From the NCBI GenBank assembly GCA_002409995.1, contig DHOR01000014.1, positions 583-64,582 of the forward strand: a stretch of DNA of 64,000 nt. The letters run 5' to 3'. The translations under genes and the position numbers were made by a program. Positions 18,701 to 26,976 of this stretch are shown one piece after another. Origin of the DNA: Hungatella sp. UBA5385. Lineage in GTDB: Bacteria; Bacillota; Clostridia; Lachnospirales; Lachnospiraceae. The first letter of the stretch is position 1; each line of letters begins with the position of its first letter. Below the pieces are notes generated by a model, which was not told the DNA's origin, did no database searches, and saw only the letters and a list, made by a program, of their open reading frames with translations.

Positions 18701-21700
18701 GATCTGTTTCTGAAGATAAGCAGATTTATCAGAATGTATCCTTCCCTGCAGATCAGGGGGAGGAATACCGGGACAATGTAACGGCGATGGAAGGAATGCA
18801 GACTGCCTATGATGGAAAGTATGCTTCCATGCTGGTTCCCTGGACAGTCACAGAGCCGATAGACGAATTAACCGATATGAAGCCAAATGCGGACGGATCA
18901 GCCAGCTATCAAGGTTATGGATACCGTAAATTTAGAAATACCTTCTATGCACCAAAACTCAGGATTGAAAAATTAGATTCTGAGACAGGGGAAAATATCC
19001 TTCATGACAATGCAATCTTTGTTCTATATGGAGCAGAGCGTGAGGAGGGCGAAAATACGGATGGTTTAGTGAAGTTTTATGAGAAAGATACCATGATCCG
19101 AGGTTCGAAAGAGTTTCTGGAAGCCATGGGTGCAACACAGATTATTACCGTTCCCAGAGCGTTTCCTGCAAACGGACAGATGTGGACCGGAGTTGTACCG
19201 GCAGGAACTCCTATCTGTTTCGAAGATCAGCAGATTATATTAACGGATCAGGAGGGCAGAAGAACCGGGGAGTTTGAAGCCTTTACAACTACAAGGGATG
19301 GATTAATGGCAGAGGAAGAAAATGCAGCTTCCACATCCAATCAGGATCAAAATACTGGATATTTAATCACTCCTCAACCTCTGGGAGCAGGAACCTACAT
19401 CCTGGCAGAAGTGAAACCCACCGCCGGGACTACAAGGACAAGACCGGTAGCCATTGAAATTTATTCTGACAAGGTATCTTATTACCTTGATGGTAATAAG
19501 GATGACCGGGTAGTGGCTGCTATCTATGAGGATGAGATTGGAGAAGGACCGCAAGGCATAGAAGAAACAGCCAGAATCTATGTAAATAACACTCCAATCC
19601 GGTTAGAAGTATCAAAGATCAAGGATAAAAACCAGACAGTTACCTATAAAACGAATACCAGATATGAAGGAACAGAGCTGGAATTAAAAACAAAGTATGG
19701 TACGGAAAATCTGGAATTTGCCTATAAAAACGGTTCTTACTTAGGTTATGCATACCCGAAGGGAACGCTGGAATATTTAGAAAGCCGTAGAACTGCAGGA
19801 GAGGCGGTAGAGCCGGTTTATATTGATGGTGTTTTCGCTGGTTACGCTCTGATAACAAGACCCCTTGATACAGCAGATGACACAAACCGCTATATTGCCG
19901 GTGCTGTAATGGTTCTTTATGAGGGCATAGAAGTCCTGAAAAATGGTGACAGCGGAGATTATGGCTATGATGGTGTCCAGGTTACCAGAGATAAAAACAA
20001 CAATGTAAAATCTATTAAGGTACTGGAAGGCTATGCCGGTGAATCCGTTGAATTTATCCGGACAGATAACGTTGAGGGAAGTCTTTCAGGAGAGACAGGA
20101 GAAGGAATCTGGACTTATGAGACAATCCAGAGAAAGGACACTGACATTTTGTTCTACTCCCTGGGAGGTTTAAAAGTCATAGAAACTGGAAAAGATGGGA
20201 AACTTTATGGTTTTGACCAGGCAGGAAATAAAGTGCAGATCAGAAATCAGAAATCCATTTACGCTTTAAAAAATGGTCAGCCCATCCTTGAATTAACAGG
20301 AGGAGATTTAGAACAGATTAAGTATTCGGAGCTGGATAAATGCTTTACCCAGGTAAATCCAGAAACCCTGATCTATCATCTGGATTCCGATAAGAACCGG
20401 GATGCCATGGTAAACCCGATTACCGGTATGGCTTATGCCATAGACCCCAATGCTGGAACTACAGCCATGGTTCAGGAAAAGATCATGGTATGGCCGGTCA
20501 ATGTGGCAAAAACCCCAAATGGAGCAGTCATCGCCCAGGATAAGATTCGTACATTCCGGATTGCTACTATAAACGCTGACACAGATCAGGAATACACCAT
20601 AGGAACCTATGATGGTCAGGATCTTAAGAAATACATGAATCCAGTGGTTAATGAACACGGTCTACCAGAGTATTATCAGAGATCTGATGAAACCTATAAA
20701 AAGGGTGATCCAATCTATGACATTGATGGTGATTATGTTCGCTATAAGTATGATGATCTGCTAAATGGCTACAACAAAGATGCTTATAGTATCAACAATG
20801 AACAGAATCTAAAAGAGATAGGCTCAGAGGAAAATACTACTGATGATCGGAGTCTCTATCACCGCCAAGGCGAAGCCTGGGTCATGGAAAACACTTGGAT
20901 AAGTGGTGAAAAGTACCCCAATGATCCATTTAAGGCTCAAATGACCGTAGGACAGGCTGATATGTTAAAACGTGTGATTCCAGGCACTTATATTATGGAG
21001 GAGAAGACAGCTCCTGCAGGAGTGGTGAAGAGCTTACCGGTTGGTGTGACAGTCAAAGAGAACACAGAAGTCCAGACTGCTGAAATGTTAGATGAAAAAA
21101 TCAAGGTGGAGATTGTTAAAACAGATGCAGCTGATCAGTATAAATTAACGGTACAAAGTGATTATCAAAAGGATCTTACAGCAGAGGAACCAAAGGGTGG
21201 ATATGGTTATGATCAGGTTGTGGGTGCACATCTGGTACTTTATAAAGCCAGACGGATCAATACCACTGACTATACCAACTATCCAAAAGGCTATTATCTG
21301 GAAAAATCCGAAAACACACCGGCAACCTGGACCGTAGAAAACAGTGCAGACAATTCACCGGTTACAGTCACTGCAGACTGGATCACAGATGGATCGCCTA
21401 AATATTTTGAAGGCATCCCTGCAGGGGATTATATTCTGGAAGAACTAGAAGCAGCCAGTGGTCAGATCCGCACGACATTAGACTTAGAAGTACTGCCAAA
21501 TGGTGAAGTCCAGACTTTCAACTTAAAAAATGATCACACAAAGTTAGAAATTTATAAGTATTACCTGGACAGCAAGGGGAATATGCAGCCAATGCCAAAC
21601 GATCACAAGGCTGGTCTGGCTCTTTATGAAGCGAAAACAGACAACCAGGGTAATATCATAACAATCAATGGAATCCCTCAGCATGACATAGGTAAAAAGA

Positions 21701-24700
21701 TTACAGCCTGGGAAACAGATGATTTGAAAGAGTACACAACAGTCTATAAAAAGACTCAGACCTTTACCCAATGGACAAAAAATCTATTTAGTACTCGTAA
21801 TAAAGAGTCAAGTTTTCTCACAGACTTTGAAGCAGCATACAAAGCAAAGGGTAATGAGCTTGTTTACATCACCTGGGAAACCGAAGCTGGGCAGAGATAT
21901 GCAAACCTAACAGAATCAAGGGAAACTGCACAAAGCGAAGGTATAACCCAGATTTGGACAACGGATGCAGGAAAAATTATCCGGATCACCATTTACCGAA
22001 ATGTAAAGAATGGTGCTCTGGAAGAGGGCAAACTCCCCCTGATCTTTGAGTATCAGTTTAACTACAGAGAAGAAAATGGAGTAAAGAGCTACGATACCTT
22101 AGAAGGATTGCACCGGATTGACTATCTTCCTTTCAACACCGATAAAGATGGGCAGCTGATAGGAAACTATGTCCTTGTGGAAGAAAGCACGCCTGAAGGA
22201 TATGGGACAGCTGATCCAAAAGCGGTTATTCTTACAGAAACAGGAGATGTACAGCGTTATAGTTTATTAAATGAAGAAAAGTTCATCAATATCTTAAAAG
22301 TGATTACAGATGGAATTAACGAGTATGCTTCAGAAGGTGTCACACTGGCATTTTACAAAGCGGATGATTCCGGAAACTTTATGGAAGATGATCAGCACTT
22401 AATTGATACCTGGATCTCAGGATCAGACGGGTATTACACGGAAGAGGATCAATTTAATGGAGCAATACCTGCTGGTTTTGGAGTAGGGGACCTGAAACCA
22501 CACAGAATCAATCAGGTGCAGGGAACCTATTATATCGTTGAGCTGGATCTGCCTGATTACATGGCAAAGCGTGATCCTGTAAAGATTGAAATAACAGCAG
22601 ATACAGCTTCTCTTTATCGGCTGGTCAATAAACCATCAGAGGGAACCATAGAAGTAATAAAATCAGCTGAAGATACCGGAGAAATGCTTTCCAATGCCAG
22701 ATTTAAGGTAGAAAACCGTGATACCGGAGATTATTGGTACCTGACAACAGGATCTGATGGCAAAGCAAAACTCCCAGGGCTTCCTATAGGTGAGGTACAG
22801 ACGGATGGAACCATCAAACCATTTACCTATAGCATTGAAGAAATCTCCCCACCTGACCTATACCAGATCAGCGGTGGAAAGAAGTTTTTTAAGTTTGATG
22901 GATCAGACCACAGTGCAGTAATTACCTTTACCTATGAGGTAGAAAACCAGCCTACCAACATCCATTTCCGAAAGACCAATTTTGATACAGGAATGGCTGT
23001 AGAAGGTGCTAAGATCGCCGTTTATCATGCAGTGGCAGCTGACGGCAAGTATATAAAAGACGGAGAAGCAATTGAAACTGTTATCTCCGGAGCAAACGGC
23101 TTTACTCTGACAAAGAAACTGTCTGCCAATCAGGTGTATATCATGGAGGAGTTAGAGGCTCCTGCAGGATTCCATTTATCAAAACCGGTAGTCTTTGCCA
23201 TTAATCAGGCTGGAACCGGAATCAAGAATGTAGAGAATGATTTCAGCATCCTGAAAGTGAATGGTGGAAGCGGAGCAATCGAGTCTCTGACAGTTGTTGG
23301 AAGAATGGCAAATAAGGTTTATACAGTCCTCAAAGATTTGGATAATGGCGAGGAGCTTCCGGCATTTGTAGGAAGTACAGACCTGATTCTGACAGAAGCT
23401 GATGGTATCAAAGATGGACATCTTTATGAGATAACAGAATACACTCGTTATTCTGATGGAAACGTGGTAAAGAGCGGCAAGGAAACAAAGCGTATCTATC
23501 TTGATGAAAATAAAACCTTTGTATTGCCTTTAAGAACTTATTTAGAGACAGATCAGGAACTGACTATGGAAGATGGAAGTATGTTAGCTTCCTGGACAGT
23601 AAATGAAGCCAATCAGGAATACATCATTTCTAATCCTATTACAAAGGAAAGAATTATAGCAGAGGTAATAGGAAGCACAGGAAGGCACCATGAAGCGGTT
23701 AAAAAGGGTGATGTGACAAAGTATGCCATTACCTATTCTAATCCCACAAAAGAGACTGTAGACGTTGTAATAAAGGCAACCTTGATCAGCGGTCTGGAAT
23801 ATATGAGATCCACAGACAATGGTACAGAGCAAAACGGTATCATCACATGGACGATTCAGAATGCAGCTCCTCAAACTTCCGGAACGGTAGAACTGATTGT
23901 AGTAGTAAATGGTGATGAAGGGGAAATGATTCAGGCAGAATTTGTTTCCGGATCAGATACAACAACCCTTTCAAATCCAATAGCACCAAAGGGAAGTTTA
24001 ACTCTTAGAAATCACTTAACGGGGCTTGGAAAGAATCTGGAAGACCAATTCACTTATGAGATCCGCTTTACAAACAGTTCAGGAGAGCTTTTAAAAGGTT
24101 ATCAGTCCTATACAGGATCGGTTGAAGGCAGAATTAAAGGCGAGGGAAGTATTACGCTGCAGGGAGAAGAATTTATTACCTTTGCAGGATTACCTTACGG
24201 AACCTTATATGAGGTCAGCCAGAAGATCCATGAAGACTATGAACTTGATAATCAGACTGCAGCCGGCGAAATTGTAAAGGATAAAGCTGTAAGTACCGTT
24301 TTTGTAAACAATAAAGACAACGAAGCCATCAGAGAGCTTTTAACAGCAGGTGGCAATTATAAACTGACCGAAACTACGGACTATTCTGATGAAAGAACCA
24401 TTACCAGTGGTATTTACCGATTCAGTATTAATGCTTCCGGAAACATCGACAACATCGACATGGAGGATAAGCCAATCAAGATATATTTTAGCAAAGTAGA
24501 CATCGATACCTCAGAAGAAATTGAGGGAGGTCATTATAGCCTGATCGATGCAGAAACCGACGATGTTATCTATGAATTTACAAAAAGTAAAGAAAAAATA
24601 CAAATACCAGCAAATCTATTGACTCCTGGTAAGGACTACATTTTTAGAGAAGATCTTTCTCCTGGCGGATATGCATATGAAGAAGAGATCAGATTTACGG

Positions 24701-26142
24701 CAGATAAATCCGGTTTACCAGAAACTATTGTAATGCAGGATAAAAAAACAATGGTAGAGCTGTTAAAAGTGGATGAAGAAACTGGTGAAATACCTGTAGG
24801 TGGTTTGTTCCAGATTAAAACCCTTGAGGGTGAAGTTGTTTACGAATTTGTATCTACAGGTGAACCTGTTATTTTGGAAGGCATTTTAATAGCCGGCAAA
24901 CAATATGAGTGGTTTGAAGCATTATCACCAGATGGTTATTCATACAGCAGAAGCGTATATTTCACTGTATCAAAAGAGCCAAAACCAATCACAGTTACCA
25001 TGAAGGACAAAAAAACCGAAGTTATAATTAAAAAGCTAACTGAAAGTATGGTTGCCAGTCCTTCAGAGGCTGAGAAGCAGCTTACAGGGTTTAAAATTCA
25101 GATTCTAAATAAAGATAAAACTCCAGCAACAGCCCTTAGAGATTTTGAAGACTTTAAAAAAGGACAAGAGCTGATATTTACAACTGATGATCAATTTAAG
25201 TCAGTCAAAGGACAGCTGATTGCAGGAGACTCCTACTGGCTCCATGAGATAGAACCGCGAGATGGTTATGCATACGCTGCTGATGTGTTCTTTACCCTCA
25301 GCAAAGATAGTACAGGTGACATAGTGATCATGGTTGACAAGCCAACTGATGTAATAATATCTAAGAAAGATATTACCGGTGAACAGGAACTGCCAGGCAA
25401 TCACATGTATATTGAAGATTGGAAAGGAGAAATTATTGAAAAGTGGATATCAGGATCTAAACCTCATCGTATCTCAGCAGAATTAATAGCTGGAGAAACC
25501 TATTTCCTATGTGAAGAAAGCCCAAAAGAGGGTTACCATTATGCAGTTTCCGTACCGTTCACAGTGAGCAAAGACGGATCAGTTGATCTGGTAGTAATGC
25601 GAAATGAGCCCACATGGGTAAGAGTTAAAAAAGTAAATCCAGCTGGCGAGATGATCAAAGGTGCAGCTCTACAGATACTAGATGCTCAAAAGAACGCTGT
25701 ACTTCCGTATTTTGACAGCAGTGATGAAGCTATAGATATTAAAGGAAGCTTAATAGCTGGAAAACTTTATTACCTCCGGGAAATTAAAGCTCCTGCAGGA
25801 TACCTCCTATCAGCAGATGTCCCATTTATAGTACCCTATAATGCTGAAATTGTAGAAGTCACAATGGTAGACCGTAAAAAGCCGGATCCAGATCCAGGAA
25901 CAAAGATACCTCCAAAACCAAAACCACCGACACAGTTAGAAGGAAAGATAACCGCTTCCTATAATAATAAAACTCCCATAGGACAGCCCCTTAAAGACCT
26001 GACGGATCATAAGGGACACGGAGAAAAGACAGGAGATCAAACTCCTATAGGTATTCTCTTTACAGGAATTCTCATTTGTTTAGCTGGAGTTGGATATACC
26101 ATTAAGAAAACCATAAATGAAAGAAGACACAAGAAAAAATGA
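12745..26142 (+). CDS. Giant (4465-residue) CnaB/SpaA-type surface adhesin with C-terminal sorting signal
   Basis: This 13.4-kb gene encodes a giant surface protein. It has a signal peptide (about 1-32) and a globular N-terminal region (about 40-430) with no clear family. Many pilin-like beta modules follow. Those I can mark by a lysine strand (LxKxDxxTG type) and a later E-box (EExxxPxGY type) start near residues 449, 2072, 2787, 2932, 3181, 3300 and 3404. CnaB/SpaA modules often form internal Lys-Asn isopeptide bonds. An ATPSNASPSDATPANA linker is near residue 750. A DUF11-like module (about 3633-3740) and an FctA/pilin-linker-like module (about 3749-3856) precede five tandem SpaA-like repeats (about 3908-4380). 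A Pro/Lys-rich wall-spanning segment, EKTGDQTP, a hydrophobic helix and the tail NERRHKKK form the sorting signal. GAAGGAGAACAC precedes ATG 12745. The next gene is a class B sortase, which probably anchors it. Confidence 0.9.
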   Translation: MKKIKQKVSLKRLTALFLSGIMLALPVANSVYGVYSYYAPSSATAEEAQIRDWTWSADGEEEAIRPEVNLIPTGLSQQQTGLMGDAFSKFWFEAEKNKTTTITLKDGTTHEVDFSKFNHRYYTCADSHNSGWFAPVGSQMAFKELYYPTDDINTYPQFIKNLPTDMETKKFTLILISMLSASYETPSLNALKDSDDSSMYYYLLWLSIWANDVYADFGAFEGISPEDDWDYVRDNVRVGLNSFLNPDAWGSTAIYDAFRPGGPAEQYFFNCWKAAKFLSSFDYTMGIGTSLKVTDPVLGEDGMYHMTFDYSTLSDYEKEVYRRLEATDLATGWEYENNGSTIDFKSADGSTGGTSIATLKMQESSEEDKFFNTGFGIGGLAGFQGCAKNDKNKTQWGNTQVYFSAVSEPLEILVGGGRTPSDGDWGVEVHRFQHDETWQTHYNVQLWKYDSETGKGLANSKWDILEAFDSSQLDSTDLESDDNWANKSGSQFVKWNGWDYGDGHPDGDVANDPCSWDINVTNEDGFLMLADNDENASSKKAHTDTKSYTYIKGYCGGHPEPEVEESGDPEIDGENEAAAMGAWQAEVDKCETLSAAGGFYHSLNEGEGKTELEADRDSFYEQFIGLTYEYSAIELNPRPGYTVHGSHADDIPIEIKVVTSSEYKDFNAGGQRLAFVDLPKNTKTSILQFDNSDSTTDETRNQEETEKVILEDLEEDIDEDYDGLDEDNVDFHEDFDFKEDLATPSNASPSDATPANAKRNLLEQLADLFLNPMSLIHRTYGIQSKNDDEDLDLGTVSFEPSEVNPVSPGVEDIVDHTFIVYDHRTEGEIYVNKQDFYLNNGQTDDYNSYGDSMGDGTLEGAAYGLFALKDVIHPDGHTGTVFQKDNLVSVGTSDRNGEISFLAITEAPGTTFNYKTGQIEKSTGGFEGPTNLHKDQAEADQVIDMENYVGHTSSGGAISLTDSIAGGNEYQKLSSNQSGVSGLTGSFATYPISNNEALNGNCWIGRPLIVEENGTSYYVKELTRSEGYELSVNGKTNLITNGQDNYEKEYQTADVTLGSITLNTEKGGNYFEIKAENVDHDITLQGMKFPAGAAFEISTIKQVPEKIKVPVYSTTQKPVMAVPGSYVYRDGQRVEASVGDTVTYPGGQSYAVNAVSDKTDKTIGIKPMNYHTMGTPIVTDLGSGGSTASFKNLYNAELEALGYREPGTDAPWVRVKLEGSTDLEWINSITQAMVDKDLTYFNSVRISEIEASGSDFYSVIRYEWNLYGDCRDNSVYVPDKDTLYVKKDTGNGYFVYVAYKDLDSNSSVVSYTIKNGFLDRATLKDESVTGLTVNYPSQLPETYTMITEQNPSYWVYASGEQAIDDSGNLKHTEETVITYIEQEGYKNVEDTITLTSVYNEDGTYTITIPADAFQNTDTISLKVSDDGSNQYSIKHAYIAGSYLVYIPSSQSDDSYVINVTLTKPEIDVPYQDGGTREKPLVVLERPIMQKVKIIKDIFVNEEGKYDNNTLADSGHKDDFTESAGGKDHNAKYLPNFRFKIYLRSNMEQLYRAEDGSVIWLDRNGNQVDIDSYLAVYPEKVQKLYTAVLHQTDPLMRRSNDAAIANTELYSYSNGLINAEQNTGYTSILETIEKKVKDSSGNEKLINGYNYEKFFDAVYVANSDKWDRTDDGSTSAKPLSWIKGLIKNAANTSNAAEDNALRSDHVRQFAIIWYLDDEVAKLVKQNPAGETEGISGEKYQEEIYDTALNLAIQKAENYLNPFFSYNLDKIYSIEWDSETDGGKDKDKTTLSIDLEDQDKDYCYGISEYLPYGTYVAVEQQPFDKELGDLYNKHYKIDAPKEIELPAVYENGKAGADQTPEKLSSYYNYNSSETAAELSTKYHIRFNEEWSDPGEDIRKYVIQAHNQYGDYEIYKYGLDLDNIGQEHFTITQSPLDPTKDYYNTIVDSVEDGGNPDSHYLADDKNHGVTAPNGKPYENNAIEKIYHYGSVSEDKQIYQNVSFPADQGEEYRDNVTAMEGMQTAYDGKYASMLVPWTVTEPIDELTDMKPNADGSASYQGYGYRKFRNTFYAPKLRIEKLDSETGENILHDNAIFVLYGAEREEGENTDGLVKFYEKDTMIRGSKEFLEAMGATQIITVPRAFPANGQMWTGVVPAGTPICFEDQQIILTDQEGRRTGEFEAFTTTRDGLMAEEENAASTSNQDQNTGYLITPQPLGAGTYILAEVKPTAGTTRTRPVAIEIYSDKVSYYLDGNKDDRVVAAIYEDEIGEGPQGIEETARIYVNNTPIRLEVSKIKDKNQTVTYKTNTRYEGTELELKTKYGTENLEFAYKNGSYLGYAYPKGTLEYLESRRTAGEAVEPVYIDGVFAGYALITRPLDTADDTNRYIAGAVMVLYEGIEVLKNGDSGDYGYDGVQVTRDKNNNVKSIKVLEGYAGESVEFIRTDNVEGSLSGETGEGIWTYETIQRKDTDILFYSLGGLKVIETGKDGKLYGFDQAGNKVQIRNQKSIYALKNGQPILELTGGDLEQIKYSELDKCFTQVNPETLIYHLDSDKNRDAMVNPITGMAYAIDPNAGTTAMVQEKIMVWPVNVAKTPNGAVIAQDKIRTFRIATINADTDQEYTIGTYDGQDLKKYMNPVVNEHGLPEYYQRSDETYKKGDPIYDIDGDYVRYKYDDLLNGYNKDAYSINNEQNLKEIGSEENTTDDRSLYHRQGEAWVMENTWISGEKYPNDPFKAQMTVGQADMLKRVIPGTYIMEEKTAPAGVVKSLPVGVTVKENTEVQTAEMLDEKIKVEIVKTDAADQYKLTVQSDYQKDLTAEEPKGGYGYDQVVGAHLVLYKARRINTTDYTNYPKGYYLEKSENTPATWTVENSADNSPVTVTADWITDGSPKYFEGIPAGDYILEELEAASGQIRTTLDLEVLPNGEVQTFNLKNDHTKLEIYKYYLDSKGNMQPMPNDHKAGLALYEAKTDNQGNIITINGIPQHDIGKKITAWETDDLKEYTTVYKKTQTFTQWTKNLFSTRNKESSFLTDFEAAYKAKGNELVYITWETEAGQRYANLTESRETAQSEGITQIWTTDAGKIIRITIYRNVKNGALEEGKLPLIFEYQFNYREENGVKSYDTLEGLHRIDYLPFNTDKDGQLIGNYVLVEESTPEGYGTADPKAVILTETGDVQRYSLLNEEKFINILKVITDGINEYASEGVTLAFYKADDSGNFMEDDQHLIDTWISGSDGYYTEEDQFNGAIPAGFGVGDLKPHRINQVQGTYYIVELDLPDYMAKRDPVKIEITADTASLYRLVNKPSEGTIEVIKSAEDTGEMLSNARFKVENRDTGDYWYLTTGSDGKAKLPGLPIGEVQTDGTIKPFTYSIEEISPPDLYQISGGKKFFKFDGSDHSAVITFTYEVENQPTNIHFRKTNFDTGMAVEGAKIAVYHAVAADGKYIKDGEAIETVISGANGFTLTKKLSANQVYIMEELEAPAGFHLSKPVVFAINQAGTGIKNVENDFSILKVNGGSGAIESLTVVGRMANKVYTVLKDLDNGEELPAFVGSTDLILTEADGIKDGHLYEITEYTRYSDGNVVKSGKETKRIYLDENKTFVLPLRTYLETDQELTMEDGSMLASWTVNEANQEYIISNPITKERIIAEVIGSTGRHHEAVKKGDVTKYAITYSNPTKETVDVVIKATLISGLEYMRSTDNGTEQNGIITWTIQNAAPQTSGTVELIVVVNGDEGEMIQAEFVSGSDTTTLSNPIAPKGSLTLRNHLTGLGKNLEDQFTYEIRFTNSSGELLKGYQSYTGSVEGRIKGEGSITLQGEEFITFAGLPYGTLYEVSQKIHEDYELDNQTAAGEIVKDKAVSTVFVNNKDNEAIRELLTAGGNYKLTETTDYSDERTITSGIYRFSINASGNIDNIDMEDKPIKIYFSKVDIDTSEEIEGGHYSLIDAETDDVIYEFTKSKEKIQIPANLLTPGKDYIFREDLSPGGYAYEEEIRFTADKSGLPETIVMQDKKTMVELLKVDEETGEIPVGGLFQIKTLEGEVVYEFVSTGEPVILEGILIAGKQYEWFEALSPDGYSYSRSVYFTVSKEPKPITVTMKDKKTEVIIKKLTESMVASPSEAEKQLTGFKIQILNKDKTPATALRDFEDFKKGQELIFTTDDQFKSVKGQLIAGDSYWLHEIEPRDGYAYAADVFFTLSKDSTGDIVIMVDKPTDVIISKKDITGEQELPGNHMYIEDWKGEIIEKWISGSKPHRISAELIAGETYFLCEESPKEGYHYAVSVPFTVSKDGSVDLVVMRNEPTWVRVKKVNPAGEMIKGAALQILDAQKNAVLPYFDSSDEAIDIKGSLIAGKLYYLREIKAPAGYLLSADVPFIVPYNAEIVEVTMVDRKKPDPDPGTKIPPKPKPPTQLEGKITASYNNKTPIGQPLKDLTDHKGHGEKTGDQTPIGILFTGILICLAGVGYTIKKTINERRHKKK
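24468..25880 (+). repeat. Five tandem SpaA-like repeat modules at the adhesin C-terminus
   Basis: Five successive modules of about 88-110 residues begin near 24468, 24751, 25018, 25342 and 25612. Each has a strand with a central lysine (IYFSKVD, VELLKVD, VIIKKLT, VIISKKD, VRVKKVN), an LIAG/LLTPG..Y strand, an E-box before a GY pair (REDLSPGGY, FEALSPDGY, HEIEPRDGY, CEESPKEGY, REIKAPAGY) and a closing FTVSK/VM.DK strand. The DNA copies are diverged, so the array is old. It probably forms the stalk next to the wall. Confidence 0.75.
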
Positions 26143-26948
26143 GAGGAAATGCAAGGCGCCTTTTACTCCATCTCTTTAGTGCCGGACTTGTTTTCTTCGC
26201 TGCCCTGTTACTATATTATTTACAGGGATATGAAGCAGGGCAGCAGGAATATGAAAATATTCGGAGTAGTTTTCAAGCTAAGGAAGGTAACAGGGAATAC
26301 ATTCAGGAGGGTAATGAAAAAGGTAATAAAGAAGCCAATACCCATAAAACCCCATCACTAAAAGAAAGTCACCTCTCTCAACCACCACCATACAAAATCC
26401 AGGAAGAAAGCTTAAAAACAGCAAATCCTGACTACGAATTCTGGCTCATAATACCCGGCACTTCTATTAACTATCCAGTAGTACAGAACAAGGAAGAGGG
26501 ATATTATTTAGATCATACATTTTCAAAAAGTAAAAATAGCTGTGGTACGCTTTTCATCCAGAAAGAATCAAAACTCTTTGAAGATGACAATACGATTATA
26601 TTTGGTCATAACAGAAAAGATGGAAGTATGTTTGGTCAGCTAAAACAATACAGAGATCCGGAATTTTACTCTCAGCATTCACAAATATGGATTTACAGAA
26701 AGGGAAGGTGGTATCAGGGAGAGATTTTCTCCTGTCAGATATGGAAAGAAAATGACTACAGAATCTATCAGAAATCCTTTCATACTCCTGAAGAAAGGCA
26801 AACATATCTGGAAACAGTAAAAACCAGAGAAATGTATCCCACAAACATCATACCAGAGGAAGATCAACTGCTTATTACACTGTCCACCTGCTATGGCACC
26901 TCGCAAAGAATGATTGTACAGGCTGTTCTAATGTGTTATACTGAATGA
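26139..26948 (+). CDS. srtB: Class B sortase
   Basis: Sortases cut a sorting motif and join the protein to peptidoglycan or to another subunit. This 269-residue protein has an N-terminal membrane segment (about residues 8-26), a basic/polar linker, and a class B-like catalytic domain from about residue 95 (FWLIIPGTSINYPVVQ). The catalytic residues are visible: His157 in IIFGHNRKDGSMFGQL, Cys251 in LSTCYG and Arg257 in TSQRMIV. The Cys-Arg spacing is short. The start codon overlaps the adhesin stop (ATGA at 26139-26142), so it should be translationally coupled and dedicated to that protein. The adhesin sorting motif is of KTGD type without the usual proline. Whether the enzyme anchors monomers or builds polymers cannot be told from sequence. 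Confidence 0.92.
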   Translation: MRGNARRLLLHLFSAGLVFFAALLLYYLQGYEAGQQEYENIRSSFQAKEGNREYIQEGNEKGNKEANTHKTPSLKESHLSQPPPYKIQEESLKTANPDYEFWLIIPGTSINYPVVQNKEEGYYLDHTFSKSKNSCGTLFIQKESKLFEDDNTIIFGHNRKDGSMFGQLKQYRDPEFYSQHSQIWIYRKGRWYQGEIFSCQIWKENDYRIYQKSFHTPEERQTYLETVKTREMYPTNIIPEEDQLLITLSTCYGTSQRMIVQAVLMCYTE

Positions 26949-26976
26949 CGAAAAAATAGATGAGGAGGTACATATA

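Noticed and set aside
14182..25404. Many - strand open frames of 60-121 codons opposite the giant adhesin
   Set aside because: They are expected by chance over 13 kb of coding sequence and show no start signals or recognisable products.
26139..26948. Class C pilin-polymerising sortase
   Set aside because: There is no lid motif or C-terminal membrane helix, and the motifs around His157 and Cys251 are of class B type.
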